A stretch of 64,000 bases of DNA from Rhizophagus irregularis (taxonomy: Eukaryota > Glomeromycota > Glomeromycetes > Glomerales > Glomeraceae): NCBI RefSeq assembly GCF_026210795.1, contig NC_089435.1:1550001-1614000 (forward strand), in the 5' to 3' direction. The first letter of the stretch is position 1, and the number at the start of each line of letters is the position of its first letter. Both the position numbers and the translations under genes were made by a program. Below, in pieces: positions 35,658-47,140 of this stretch. The notes under the pieces are model-generated. The model searched no databases. It saw only the letters and a list, made by a program, of their open reading frames with translations, and was not told the origin of the DNA.

Positions 35658-38600
35658 ATGTCATGGTTTGAGGTACTAAGAAAGACTAATGAAAAATATA
35701 TTAGTATTCAACGTACTGATAGAACGTGGCTTGTACGAGATGATACGAAATCACTTCAGATATTATCTTGTCACCACCACACTATATCCAAAAAAAATAA
35801 TGCATATCAACTTTGCGCCATCACATCAATGAAACCTGATCCTGGGCAAAAAAAATGTTGGATCCCCCTTGTTCCTGGCTATTGCATTATGTCTAAAGTT
35901 GGATTGCATTTTATGCGACTTTCCATTACCGAAAATAACAATAATTTACAATTTGAATGGATTGATTATGGTAATGATAGTACATTTATGGGAAATCCAG
36001 TTGCTAGTGGAGTAGATAGTGAATTTTTTCAATCTTTACGGAAATATGCTGAAACGCAAAGTGTTATTAAAGGCAAAATATCAATTCCAAATGTTCTTGG
36101 ATTAAACATTTATGAAAATGCAATATATCTTCGTAGTATAATTTCTCATTTACATGATGGAATCTTTTTATCATTAAAAGAAGCCTATAAAGCTAGTACC
36201 AAAATGAATAAATTTGTAAAATCCTTGAATAAACGTGCTCTTGAATTGGATGAAGAATTTTCTAATGGTAATGATCGTCCTAATAAAAAAGTCAAAAGTG
36301 GGTTGATCTTTTCGCCTTTTGGACACAAACTTACGCCTCAACAAAGTCAAGTACTTGTATTTAATTTTCACTCTATTCAAAGCAAATTTTATCAGGCTAA
36401 TAAACGTTTGAAGCGGGCACAGAGTAACATTGAAAAATTGAAAACATTGCCACCCCCATCTTGTAAACAAAAAGAAATTGAAGCACAAAAAAAATTGATT
36501 GATGAAAAAATTAAGCAATTAAAGGATGAGGAAAACCTTGGCAGTAGCATTATTTGCAGTACTGATTCATTTCTCTCTTTGATTTTGACACAGCAATGCT
36601 CTTGTGGAAACAATGATATTTTACAGAAAAAATGCAAAATATCTTCGGGTGGATTATCAGTTAAAGTAGTAATTAAATGTAAAAAATGCAAAGAAACTTT
36701 ATCTTTTCAAAATGAACCTCAAGATATGAATTATACAAAAGCATTTGCTGCTGCTACATTATGTGGTGGATTGAATCGTCAAGAATTTCAAAATTCAATG
36801 TTAACTCTTGGTATTACCAAATTACCTAGTAAGGCCATTTATCATAGATATCAAAAATCAATAAGCGAAGATATTGAAAATATTGCTTTAGAAAATGCTA
36901 AAAAAGCATTATATGCGTCAATTGAGGATGCTAAAAAAAATGGAAAAAATGCTTTAACAATTGGATTCGATGCATCATGGTCACATGTACGCAATGCAGC
37001 ACAAGCTAGTGGTGAATTCATATATCATGGAATTCCTGAAGGAAGATATTATTTTACTTTATTTAATTACATTTATTTAATAATTTAATTGACATTCTTA
37101 TTATATCCTACTAATAGGATATACTCGCAAACCAGTTGTTGGATTTTTTGTTGTAGAAAAAAGTCATGTTAAAAAAGATAAAAATGGAAACAAAACAATA
37201 ATGCATCAAGGAAACCATGAAGCTAGTTCTAAACAAATGGAACATGCAGTGCTTATTGGAATATTGGAGAAAGTGGTTCCTGTTTTAGAAGAAACTGGTA
37301 TGCTTTTAGATATTGTAGTAGATGGAGATTTTGATAGTAATAAAACTTTGCATGGAGTAAAATGTGTAAATCAAATATTTTCCGATCTTAAGCATTTAAC
37401 ATGCAATATCCGAAAAAAATTAAATGGTAATTATAATTAATTTATTATGCATATATTTCAAAAATAATTAATTTTACTTTTTTATAATAGCTAAAAAATG
37501 GGAGCACTATTCTCGTTATGAAGACGTAATATTACAATATTATAAAAAATGTATATTTGCTGTAGCTGCCCGAAAAGCATCTAATAATGAAGATTAACCA
37601 CCTACGACTGAATTGGTAAAACATTTGCAAATACATGGATTAACCAAACATTTATGTGATGATCATTCGGAATGTTGGCCAGAGGTATGTTGGATGACAC
37701 AAAATCCCGAATTAGTCCTTTCTGAACCAAATCTCTTGAATTGTACATCTGAAGAATGAGAAAAATTTTCTGCAATGCTTGGAGAAATTTTTCAATTAAA
37801 TATTGGACAAAGTCTTATAACAGATGCTAGGACATCTCAAAATGAAGCATTCAATAGACAAAAATTAAGTTTTGTTTCAAAATTAATCGATTATTGGAAA
37901 ACATATTCTGTACGATATACATGCTGCCCAAATTATTTTGGGATGCCATAATTATAATTTGGGATGCCATAATTCATTCGGTTTATATATAATTTACTAT
38001 GTAAAGTGCCAAAATAATTTGGGATGCCATAATTGAATTTGGGATTTTACTTATAATTACGGCAGTCCAAAATAATTTGGGTGGCATGTATACTGTACGA
38101 TATGCTTTAGCAGTTATTCATAATAATTCAGGCCTATTATTAATGTTACAAAATATACGTGCACAAAAGGGACTAACTGTATTTTCTGAAATTGATATAC
38201 TAAATATTGAGCATATTTCTGGTGGGCGTGAATCACAAAGGCAAAGAAATCAACAAGATCTACAAATAAAAAGTGCGGCTAAAGTAGCAAAAATTGCACA
38301 ACAGAAAAAAAATTTGGATACGTTTGACTTTGATCAGGTACGTATATAATTGAATTGACATTATTTCTAGTAGATTTAGAAGTTTAATAATAATATTTTT
38401 TTTAGAGTTTAGTTCCATATGGACAAAAAACACGTATTGCATTAGAATCTAAAACATTTTGTTCTTCTTTTACGGGTCTAATTTGTGAGTTACTTGACAT
38501 TTCAAACAAATGTATCAGTTGTCAATCTTTTCCTAAAGAGTTCCCTAATGGCTATTGCAAGATATGTAATTTTTGGAATTATTTGGGATTTACTCAAAGA

Positions 38601-40579
38601 ATACCCGAAATTAATGTTCAAATGGCAAATAATGAGCCAAATCAGCTATTAATTTCTAATAAAATTCCTGAATTGAATCAAATACTAAAACAAGTGTTTG
38701 GATTTTCAAGTTTTCGTGAAGGACAATATGAAGCTATATGCTCATTCTTAGGAGATAAAGATACTTTAGTTATATTGCGAACTGGAGGTGGTAAAACTTT
38801 ATGTTTTGCAATGGCTGTGCTTGCTTCTTCTCGTTTAACTGTTGTTTTTACTCCCTTAAAAGCATTAATTGACGATCATGTGGTAATATACATTTGATTT
38901 ATAACTTTTATTTTTGGTATTTACCAATATCTTCTATTCACAGAATAATCTTGTTCATATGGGAATTCCTGCTGCAGGACTTTATACATCTACAGGACAA
39001 TCTTTTGAATATTAGGAGCGCGTTTTTTCTGAACTATCTTTAGGAATTTTACCTATTTTATTTATAACACCAGAGAAATTGGAAAAAAATAGATCATTTT
39101 ATCGGCTACTTCAAAAAATATATAGAACACAAGGGATTCAATTCGTCATTGACGAAGCTCATTGTATACTTGATTATAATAATTTTAGGTAAGTCTGTAA
39201 GTTTTTTAGAAAATACTTATTGTTAGACAAAAAAAAAAAATAATATAATTTGAATATTAGGGATTCTTGGACACATTTAGGGAATCTTAAAAGAAATTTT
39301 CCAATGTCTCCAATCATGTTATTGACTGCTACGTGCACATCATCTGACGTTGAAGATATGTGACAAAATTTGAATATTTTGCCAGATAATTTTACTATAA
39401 TTCGTGGTTTATCATTAGCACGGCAAGAAATTGAAATTCAAATAGTAGCAAAATCTTCACGACAAAACTTATATTCTAGGATTCAAAATAATTTAGTTGG
39501 ATTAACTGGAAGATGCATTATTTATTGTTCAGGACCAAATTCTTGCCAAGAAATATTTAACAATTTGCATGGAAATCTTACATTTTCTCTTGGCTTGTAC
39601 CATGGTGAATTGGATGGAGAGCAACGTAAAATAGCAATCAAAAATTGGCAAATGGGTAAGATTCAAATTATGATAGCAACAAATAGTTTTGGTATGGGGA
39701 TCAATGCACCAGACGTATATCTAATAATTCATACAACTATACCTTTATCAATGAGTATGTATGCTTTTAATGCTTTTTGTATAATACATATATATTTATT
39801 TTATTTCTTTAATTTAGCAAATTTTATACAAGAAATCGGAAGAGCAGGGCGTGATGGAACGCCTTCAAAAAGTATTATATTTTATTCAAGAAATGATATA
39901 CGGACTTTGTTTTTAATAATTACACGAAAAGAAGAAAGGTATAAATATTATTTTCTATATATGTATGTAATTAATTTTATAAAATCTGACAATGTATTAG
40001 TTTACCACAAGAAAATGATGTAGAAAAAAGAGTAAGGCATTACGAAGGCCAGCAAAAATTTTTACAAATAGCACATTTTTGCGAAACAAAATATATTTGT
40101 CGACATTCATTGATTGCACAACATCTTTCGTGGTCAGATAATATTTCAAATAAAACATGCGGAGTATGTGATAATTGTATATCAAGTTTAGGTGATAAGC
40201 CTGTATGGAATGATTTTTCAGCTGATGTAATTAGGTTGTTAAAAATTGCAAAAGAAATTTTGATCTCTGGAAAAATACATGAAATGATATCGTTAGATAT
40301 TGCAGCAGTTTTTTGTAAATTAAAAAGAGCAAATGAATTGGGACTTTCAGAATTACCAGTTTATAATGAGCCTTTTGAACGTAAATTGAAAATAAAGATA
40401 ATACATTATTTGTCATAGACGAACTTTGCGCTAAAGGCTTTTTGGTTTTGAACTTTCAACTTCGAAAAACAGCAGCCTTAACTGGAAACTTTTCCTTCAA
40501 GTCAGTAATTATTGGACTAGGAGATAATGCCGAGGAAGAAGCAAAACACATTACATGGAAATATTGTTTTAAACAATAA
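35658..40579 (+). pseudogene. Transposase-RecQ helicase fusion gene, inactivated
   Basis: The N-terminal part has a Cys motif pair (CSCGNNDIL.KKC, CKKC) and a DDE-type core: Asp in GFDASWSHVRNAA, Asp in VVDGDFDSN, and likely Glu in SQNEAFNRQ. After a phase-0 intron (38338-38405) the same frame continues into a zinc-type CISCQSF..GYCKICNFW and a RecQ helicase: FSSFREGQ, TGGGKT Walker A, IDEAHC, TATCTSSD, YHGELDG, NSFGMGI and QEIGRAGRDG, then a RecQ-type CGVCDNC. Further introns: 37427-37490, 38883-38943, 39189-39260, 39755-39817 and 39939-40000. Damage: TAA at 37595, TGA at 37757, TAG at 39013, TGA at 39361, a lost donor near 37040, a MITE at 37916 and a frameshift near 40400. The helicase part is likely to have served transposition; that is inference. 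Confidence 0.85.
37916..38092. mobile_element. 177-bp MITE inside the transposase exon
   Basis: Exact 8-bp duplication CTGTACGA (37908-37915 and 38093-38100). Ends are TATACATGCTGCCCAAATT and AATTTGGGTGGCATGTATA. Several copies of TTTGGGATGCCATAATT lie inside. Removing it rejoins the transposase frame. Confidence 0.88.
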
Positions 40580-41284
40580 AAAAAAAAAACTTGTATAATT
40601 TTGTAAATTTTATTTTATTGCAAAGTGTATAATTTTATAAATTTTACGAATTTTATTTGTTTGAATCAGTCACATGATTTGTATGTCGATCATTTTCAAT
40701 TAGCCATTGCCATTAGTAAAAAATGATCTACACAGTATACTCCTCCCTTAAAAATTTATTTCTTTTATTTCTTCTGAATAATGAACGTATTTATAATAAA
40801 AGAATTTTTGTAAATAAAATAATAACCAAATTTTAAAGTTTATTAGTATAATAAATTTGATATAAGACTTTTTTTTAATAAAATAAACATTATTTTTTTG
40901 TTTTTTTTTAAAAAAAACTGTTACCTTTTTTTAAATAGAAAGAGTTTTTTTCTTTTTAAATAGAAAGAACCTTCTTCTCTTTTTTACAAAATGCCTACAC
41001 TATGAATATAAACCTGTCTACTTCTACAATGTCTACAACTTCATCCACTTTAACCGCTAATCAAAAACGTGCTCTTCTTTTTAACATCAATGAACCAATT
41101 TGATAATAATTGGTGGCCTCTTGTTTCAAATATATGGACTGGGTTTAGTTACAGAAACAATGTTAATGGTAACTCATGGAAATCATTTACCTGCTGTTTT
41201 ACCAAGCATAATCAATCAAGTTCATGAAAAGAGGAATTCCACTTGAAAAACATTGAAAAACGAAAACTAGGCTACCTGAATTAT

Positions 41285-41580
41285 AGGACCCCGGATATCT
41301 CCAAAACAGGTCATAAGTCACACTTTCGGCAGATTGGCCCATTTTTCAGGGCTCAAAAAATCGTTTTTTGTAAATATCTCGGCATCCAGTGGTCCAATTT
41401 TGATGAACTTTTTTTTAAATTGTAGAGCTAAATGAGGGCTACAAAATAAAAAAATGTTCATTAAAATTGAATTACTGGATGCTGAGATATTTACAAAAAA
41501 CGACTTTTTGAGTTTCAGCAAAAAGGGGTGTTTTTGGCCAAAAGTCCATTATGACCTTTATATTAGATATCCAGGGTCCT
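41285..41580 (+). mobile_element. 296-bp foldback MITE, copy A
   Basis: Target duplication TGAATTAT (41277-41284 and 41581-41588). Ends are AGGACCCCGGATATCT and AGATATCCAGGGTCCT. The two halves are near-complementary: GGCATCCAGTGGTCCAATTTT against AATTGAATTACTGGATGC. The element is therefore close to a full palindrome. Confidence 0.88.
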
Positions 41581-42357
41581 TGAATTATGCTTTGCTAAAA
41601 TCAAAGTTTCCCAGTTTATTTCAGAACAGAAAGTACGAGTTGAAAAATATAATGACTCACCTGATCATATACATTTATTGGATGAAAATGAAAAACTTAA
41701 ACGCTCACAAGTTGTTCAAACTTTAGTTAAACAAGAAGCTCTGAAAAACTATCAATCACCAGCAATAGTTAGTGCAGTAAAGGAATTTGCAACAGAAAAA
41801 TTGGGTTTAAATGAAAGTGTAAAAGAACTGAGACGTAAAGAAGTTACAAATATCAAGTCTAAAGTTCATGGGTCACTTGATATACATCTTATTGGTAACC
41901 TTAATAGAGAATTAGATATTCAAGAGATGATTATTTTTTTAAAAAAACAAGGATACCTAGTTGAACGTTATGAAGTTATTCACAAACCTACCAGTGGTTT
42001 TATTTTTATACATCCAAATCAAATTAATAATCTTAGACAATATGGATAGTTAACTCTCATTGATTCCACTTACAAAACTAATAGATATGATTTTTGTTTA
42101 TTTACCTTACATATTCGTAATACATATGGGTGTTGGAATGTGGGAGCGCATTTTTTTGTGAGTAATGAGGATTGAGATACTGTCTCAAAAGCTTTAAAGA
42201 TAATTTGAAAGTTTAGAAATCATTGGAAACCTAGATATTTTCTTGCAGATCAAAGTTATGTGAAGGCAAATAGTATTAAAATAGCTTTTCCAGGTCTTAA
42301 ATATGGCGAACAAGAGTGTGATTTTATTTTCTGCACTGTATATGTTATGCAAACATG

Positions 42358-42653
42358 AGGACCCCGGATATCTAATATAAAGGTCATAATGGACTTTTGG
42401 CCAAAAATACCCCTTTTTGCTGAAACTCAAAAAATCGTTTTTTGTAAATATCTCAGCATCCAGTAATTCAATTTTAATGAACATTTTTTTATTTTGTAGC
42501 CCTCATTTAGCTCTACAATTTAAAAAAAAGTTCATCAAAATGGACCACTGGATGCCGAGATATTTACAAAAAACGATTTTTTGAGCCCCTGAAAAATGGG
42601 CCAATCTGCCGAAAGTGTGACTTATGACCTGTTTTGGAGATATCCGGGGTCCT
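42358..42653 (-). mobile_element. 296-bp foldback MITE, copy B (inverted)
   Basis: Same family and length as 41285-41580 but in opposite orientation. Target duplication CAAACATG (42350-42357 and 42654-42661). Very high identity between the copies indicates recent activity. Confidence 0.88.
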
Positions 42654-43212
42654 CAAACATGGATGAGTAAAATATATGATTCAAAAACTTGGCAAAAAAA
42701 TGATTCATGCTATGCATAAGATAACTAAGGTCAGTTGTGAAAGCATTATTCAACAAGCAATTGAGTAATGTCCAGTTCCAACTATTAAGCAATATATCAA
42801 AAGAAATTTTATAAAAAACACACATCAGTGGGCTCTTTGGACTCAGCAACATTCCCCTTTACTCTTACAAGTGACTACAACAAATCCTTTGGAATCATAT
42901 CATAGTGAATTAAAAAATCTATCTCTCCAAAATATGGTTTAATTGGTATGAGTTTTTATTTATACTTTTTATTAAGGTGCATGCCATAAAATTATTGCTC
43001 TTGATGAGAAAAAACACTCAGATTCAGAATATGTCTCTTTTGAATTTTGTACCAAAAATATTTCTGCAATTGGTGTTGATCATGTTATTCTTCATGAAAT
43101 TTATAAGTTCCCATTTCCTGTTCAACAAATGCTTGTCAATGAATTTAATGCTGTTCAAGGAAGAATAAAAAAAGGAAAACCAACTCCAGGTCTTATATCA
43201 CTTAATTGTAAT

Positions 43213-43702
43213 TAGGGATGATCACGGTTCACTAACCGATGACTCGAACCTGAGCCAGATTATAGGCGGTTCAGTTCAGTTCAGTTCAGTTCGCGAGTGA
43301 ACCGGGTGAACCATCGACTCAATTAATTTTTTATAGCATTTTAGATCATCTAATTAAATATAGTCAAAATTTAATATTGCTTACCAAAGCTAATTTTAGA
43401 TTTCCAAAACTAAAACCACTTGGCTGAAACTCTGGTCGAAACTTCTGAAACTGGCTGAAATTATCTGTAAATCACGTGACATGCTATTTTGGAATGTTTG
43501 TGTAACACATTTTTCAGTTTTTTGCAAGAAACAAAATTTCCTTTTTTTGAAATTAGTGTAATGTCACGTGATATTAGTTAACTCTGGCCGGAATTACAGA
43601 ATTTAGCCGTAAGTCGATGGTTCACTCGGTTCACTCACGAACCGAACCGAGCCGAACCGCCTATGAACCGAACCGGTTCAGTTCGAACCATGAGCATCCC
43701 TA
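43213..43702. mobile_element. hAT-like MITE, GTTCA type
   Basis: A 490-bp element with 8-bp duplication ATTGTAAT (43205-43212 and 43703-43710). Ends are TAGGGATGATCACGGTTC and GAACCATGAGCATCCCTA. It has subterminal GTTCAGTTCAGTTC and GAACCGAACCG runs and two CACGTG hexamers (43473, 43565). It sits inside the SWIM finger codons of the MULE relic. Confidence 0.9.
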
Positions 43703-43790
43703 ATTGTAATTGCTTATTTTTTCGTCAGTTTTTATTACCTTGTTGGCATATCTTTCACAAACATGTATATGGTGTTTTGGAACAATTTCT

Positions 43791-44925
43791 GGACACAGTA
43801 TCTGGGCATTTACTGGACAATTATTTAGACAAATTTTCCAGACAATTTTTGGACAATTTCTGGACACTTATTTTTATAGGGTGTAACACCTTGTAACTCC
43901 TTGCTTTTTCAAAGATTATTAAAAAATTTTTTATTATAATAATTTATCCATGAGCAAATACTTATTATTGTCAAAACTGTTAGATGCTCTTGCAGAATTT
44001 ATTTTGAAGAAAATAATGAAAAGAATTCAGAGTTTAAGGTAATTAATTTTAATAGGAAAATTAGAAAATTCATTAACAACCTAATATAGTGATCATGAGA
44101 AAAAATCCATCTTCAATAGGCAAATTTTGCTATATAACTCTAGGAATTTAAGAATCACATAATAATCTTGATCTATTTATCAATAATTCACTATCAGCCT
44201 ATTAGTTACAAAATTGAAAGGCTAAACTTGTTTAAATGTTTTGACATTTATTATTAAAAGCTTGTACTTAAACAGTGTTAAAACTTACATAGTTTTATGA
44301 ATTTATACTATACTAGTTTTAATATTGCTTTATATTTCTTTTGCAATAAAATTATAACTGTTAATTTATTTTTCTATTCCAGATCTTTATAATTAAAAAC
44401 TAAAACTAAATGTATTTTTTCAATAGATTAGTAATCATATAACTAAATTTTTGACTTTGATTGGTCAAATAGTTATGTCAAAATTTAGATGTTTAGACAA
44501 CTGTCAAAATTTTTAGGCTTTAGGTGGTTTTAATTTAGATTTTTAATACTACTAGCCAAATATAGCTTTACCAAGTAACTATATATTAACCTATTTGTTT
44601 ACAATAAATATAGTTTATCAATTTTAACTAAAATGGAAATAGAAATAAAGCTGTTTTAAAGGATGGCATCGATGATGCAAATTCAATAAATGAATTTTAT
44701 GCTTATATTTTAAGAATCCATAGTCTATGCAATATAATTAACATACTATAATAAAGGACGGTCAGATAAAAAATTGTGTTACCTTAAAAATGTATTTTTT
44801 CATATTGTTTACCGAATTGCTGGGTCATTTTGTGTAATAATGATTTCCTTTTTCAAAGAAAAATCTTTTTTTATGGCGATTTGTATCACTTAAACGACCA
44901 GCCATTTTTATATTATTATATATTA
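43791..44925. other. Intergenic
   Basis: A short run of TGGACAATTT-type repeats at 43790-43870 ends the MULE region. The rest is AT-rich without a recognisable gene, up to the LINE target site. Confidence 0.5.
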
Positions 44926-45042
44926 TATATTATATATATTAAGCTACAGATTCTTCCTGCTACAGCGTAAAAACATATAAGTAAAAAATATAGGAAAGAG
45001 AAATTCAAAAAATACATTGTATTTTACACTTTATCTACCATT

Positions 45043-47115
45043 ATGTCTACCTCACAGTCAACGGGTATGACACGTATGACTCGTAGTGTGACTCGTAAAG
45101 GAACGCTACAGCCAGGAGAACAAGTTATTGATATTTCTACAGGGTCAACTTCAACTGCCTTTCAGGATATTGACCCCTTTAAAAAGCCATATAATCCCCC
45201 ACCGGCTACTAATAAAGATGATGAAGGGTTTGAAACAGTTCAATCAAAAAATAAAAAAGCAAAAAAAGAGGATACTGTGACACAAAAACAAAAAGAAGTC
45301 ATGAAGGAGGTCGTCCAAGCAACATTGGGAAGAAAACAGTCTCAACAGAGCGAAACTGCGGCTGCAAATGAGTCACGTGACAATAATCATCCCATTCAGC
45401 CGAATTTAACCAAAAATATCACCCCAATGGATCTTGACCAAAACAATGACGATCATAATGCAGGAGATGAAACCAATGAAATTCCTGATGATGAAGATGA
45501 TATTATTGATATAGCAATTATGGCTGAAAAGCCACAATTTAAAGTTTATTTTGATTTGGCACAAATTCCTGGAAAAAGCCATATTGGAAAAGTAAACCTC
45601 GTGAAAAAACTGCTTGCTCAACATCATATTGCATGTTTTCCAGGTAGAATTGATGCCAAGAATATTGAAATAGATGGAACTATCCAAAAACAGCATTATT
45701 ATGTTTTTAAATGTGCTAATGAAACAGCATTTGAGAAAATTTTACGTGAACCCATTCCAACTAAAATTAAAATTAAACAACAAGATGGTAAAATTGTGGA
45801 ACAAGATTTGAATGTTACGTTTAACAAAATAGAAAAAAAAGAAATTCCGGCTGAAACTCAACAGAATATTGATGAACACATGATTTTTGTAAACAAGATT
45901 CCTGCAGAATTGAGGAATTATCAGATTAAAGGTGTTTTTGGTACATATGGAAATATAGTAAACTTCAAAACTTTTATGAGAGGGCAGTATCAAAATGCTA
46001 TTATCACATTTGATGACAAATCCGCAGTCCAACCATTTTACTATACTTGGGGCATCTTTATTAACCAACATTTGGTTAGGGTTAGACCCAAAGTTATGTC
46101 AGAAGATAAACTACATGAAAGAACAGCATATTACATTAAACTTGCAGGTTTACCACTAAATACATCAGCATTTGATTTAAGAGGATTTATGGAACGGTAT
46201 AATGTTAAATATCTTGACATTCCAAGAAATTCTCGCTTTAATTATCCATTACGCTATTGTTTTGTTTATTTTCAGAACGAAGAAGATTTTCAAATCGCAA
46301 CCAAACAAGCATTCTGTTTTAAAGAACACCAATTATATTGGACTGATGTAGATATGAAAACTTGCCACAGGTGTGGCAGTCCTGAACATCTTGCTATGCA
46401 CTGTGATCATGAAGACAATCGTCCAAGATACAAAAACAGAAAAGAAGTACTTAAAGGTTTTAGACAAGCTAGACAAGAAAGAAATAAAAAATATGGAAGC
46501 TATGCACAAGCAGCTCAACAAGGACGTAATAGAAGACAAAGTTTTAATTCACGAAGACCTTGGAATAGAGCGAATTTATCACATGATAATAAATCACATG
46601 ACCAAAATAATGTATTTTCTATTGACAAACCAAAACACCAGAGGCAAATGTCGATGACTAAGAATACAATTCAGGATCGTAATGTAGCCTTTACCATTAC
46701 TAAAGCAATGGAAAAATTAGACCAACTTTGTAAGAATTTTACAGTTTTACAAAATGAACAACGTTCAATTAGTAATGAACTTAAAAGTATTAAAGTTAAA
46801 CAAAATACCAAAGATACAACTAAACCAAATACAACAGTTAATAAAGCAGTGGGATCTAGTACTAAAGGAGTTACCAGAAATAATAACAAACGCATTCTCT
46901 TAGAAGAATCTTCAGATGATTCAACTCATGAATTATCAGACCTTGAAGAACGCTTTAAACAATCTGAACAAAAATCTCAAAATATGGCTACTGAACTTAC
47001 AGATCTCAAAGGTACTATGCAAAAATTATTACAATTATTCCAATCATCAAATGATAATCATAATGTTGAGGGGGACAACACTTATGATGAAGAAATTATT
47101 GATATTAGTCAATAA
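45043..47115 (+). CDS. LINE ORF1, RNA-binding gag-like protein
   Basis: 690 residues. An acidic, low-complexity N-terminus is followed by two RRM-like segments: one near residue 279 (MIFVNKIPAELRNYQIKGVF) and one near 366 (YIKLAGLPLNTSAFDLRGF). A CCHC zinc knuckle, CHRCGSPEHLAMHC, lies at about residue 440. A basic region and a C-terminal coiled-coil-like stretch (LSDLEERFKQSEQKSQ) follow. Presumed to bind LINE RNA and form the ribonucleoprotein. It stops 25 bases before ORF2. Confidence 0.9.
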   Translation: MSTSQSTGMTRMTRSVTRKGTLQPGEQVIDISTGSTSTAFQDIDPFKKPYNPPPATNKDDEGFETVQSKNKKAKKEDTVTQKQKEVMKEVVQATLGRKQSQQSETAAANESRDNNHPIQPNLTKNITPMDLDQNNDDHNAGDETNEIPDDEDDIIDIAIMAEKPQFKVYFDLAQIPGKSHIGKVNLVKKLLAQHHIACFPGRIDAKNIEIDGTIQKQHYYVFKCANETAFEKILREPIPTKIKIKQQDGKIVEQDLNVTFNKIEKKEIPAETQQNIDEHMIFVNKIPAELRNYQIKGVFGTYGNIVNFKTFMRGQYQNAIITFDDKSAVQPFYYTWGIFINQHLVRVRPKVMSEDKLHERTAYYIKLAGLPLNTSAFDLRGFMERYNVKYLDIPRNSRFNYPLRYCFVYFQNEEDFQIATKQAFCFKEHQLYWTDVDMKTCHRCGSPEHLAMHCDHEDNRPRYKNRKEVLKGFRQARQERNKKYGSYAQAAQQGRNRRQSFNSRRPWNRANLSHDNKSHDQNNVFSIDKPKHQRQMSMTKNTIQDRNVAFTITKAMEKLDQLCKNFTVLQNEQRSISNELKSIKVKQNTKDTTKPNTTVNKAVGSSTKGVTRNNNKRILLEESSDDSTHELSDLEERFKQSEQKSQNMATELTDLKGTMQKLLQLFQSSNDNHNVEGDNTYDEEIIDISQ

Positions 47116-47140
47116 TTTCATATATTTTTCATTTTAATTT

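Larger units (their letters stand above)
35266..40747 (+). mobile_element. Kolobok-like DNA transposon with TTAA ends
   Basis: A 5482-bp element flanked by TTAA on both sides (35262-35265, 40748-40751). The left terminus is GGGGGAGTATACCATGTAGA. The right terminus, reversed, is GGGAGGAGTATACTGTGTAG; both continue into ATCATTTT. TTAA targets are characteristic of the Kolobok and piggyBac superfamilies. The encoded DDE-type protein with GFDASW and DGDFDSN blocks fits the Kolobok/Mutator-type nucleases better. It contains one long spliced gene, now inactivated. Confidence 0.8.
41029..43790 (+). pseudogene. MULE-type transposase relic with SWIM zinc finger
   Basis: The reading starts MSTTSSTLTANQKRALLFN and continues in broken frames. 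The largest open pieces are 41678-42049 and the following LTLIDSTYKTNRYDFCLFTL, which is the catalytic DSTY block of Mutator-like transposases, with FLADQS as the likely second Asp. Downstream are the Glu-region helices (PLESYHSELK) and a SWIM-type zinc finger, CNCLFFRQFLLPCWHIFH, at 43700-43760. Many in-frame stops. Three MITEs (41285, 42358, 43213) interrupt it, and its frame rejoins across each. Confidence 0.75.

Noticed and set aside
36174-36691. Minus-strand frames inside the transposase gene
   Set aside because: Shadows of the real plus-strand coding frame.
46333-46895. Overlapping frames inside LINE ORF1
   Set aside because: Shadow frames; ORF1 has a zinc knuckle and the expected position upstream of ORF2.
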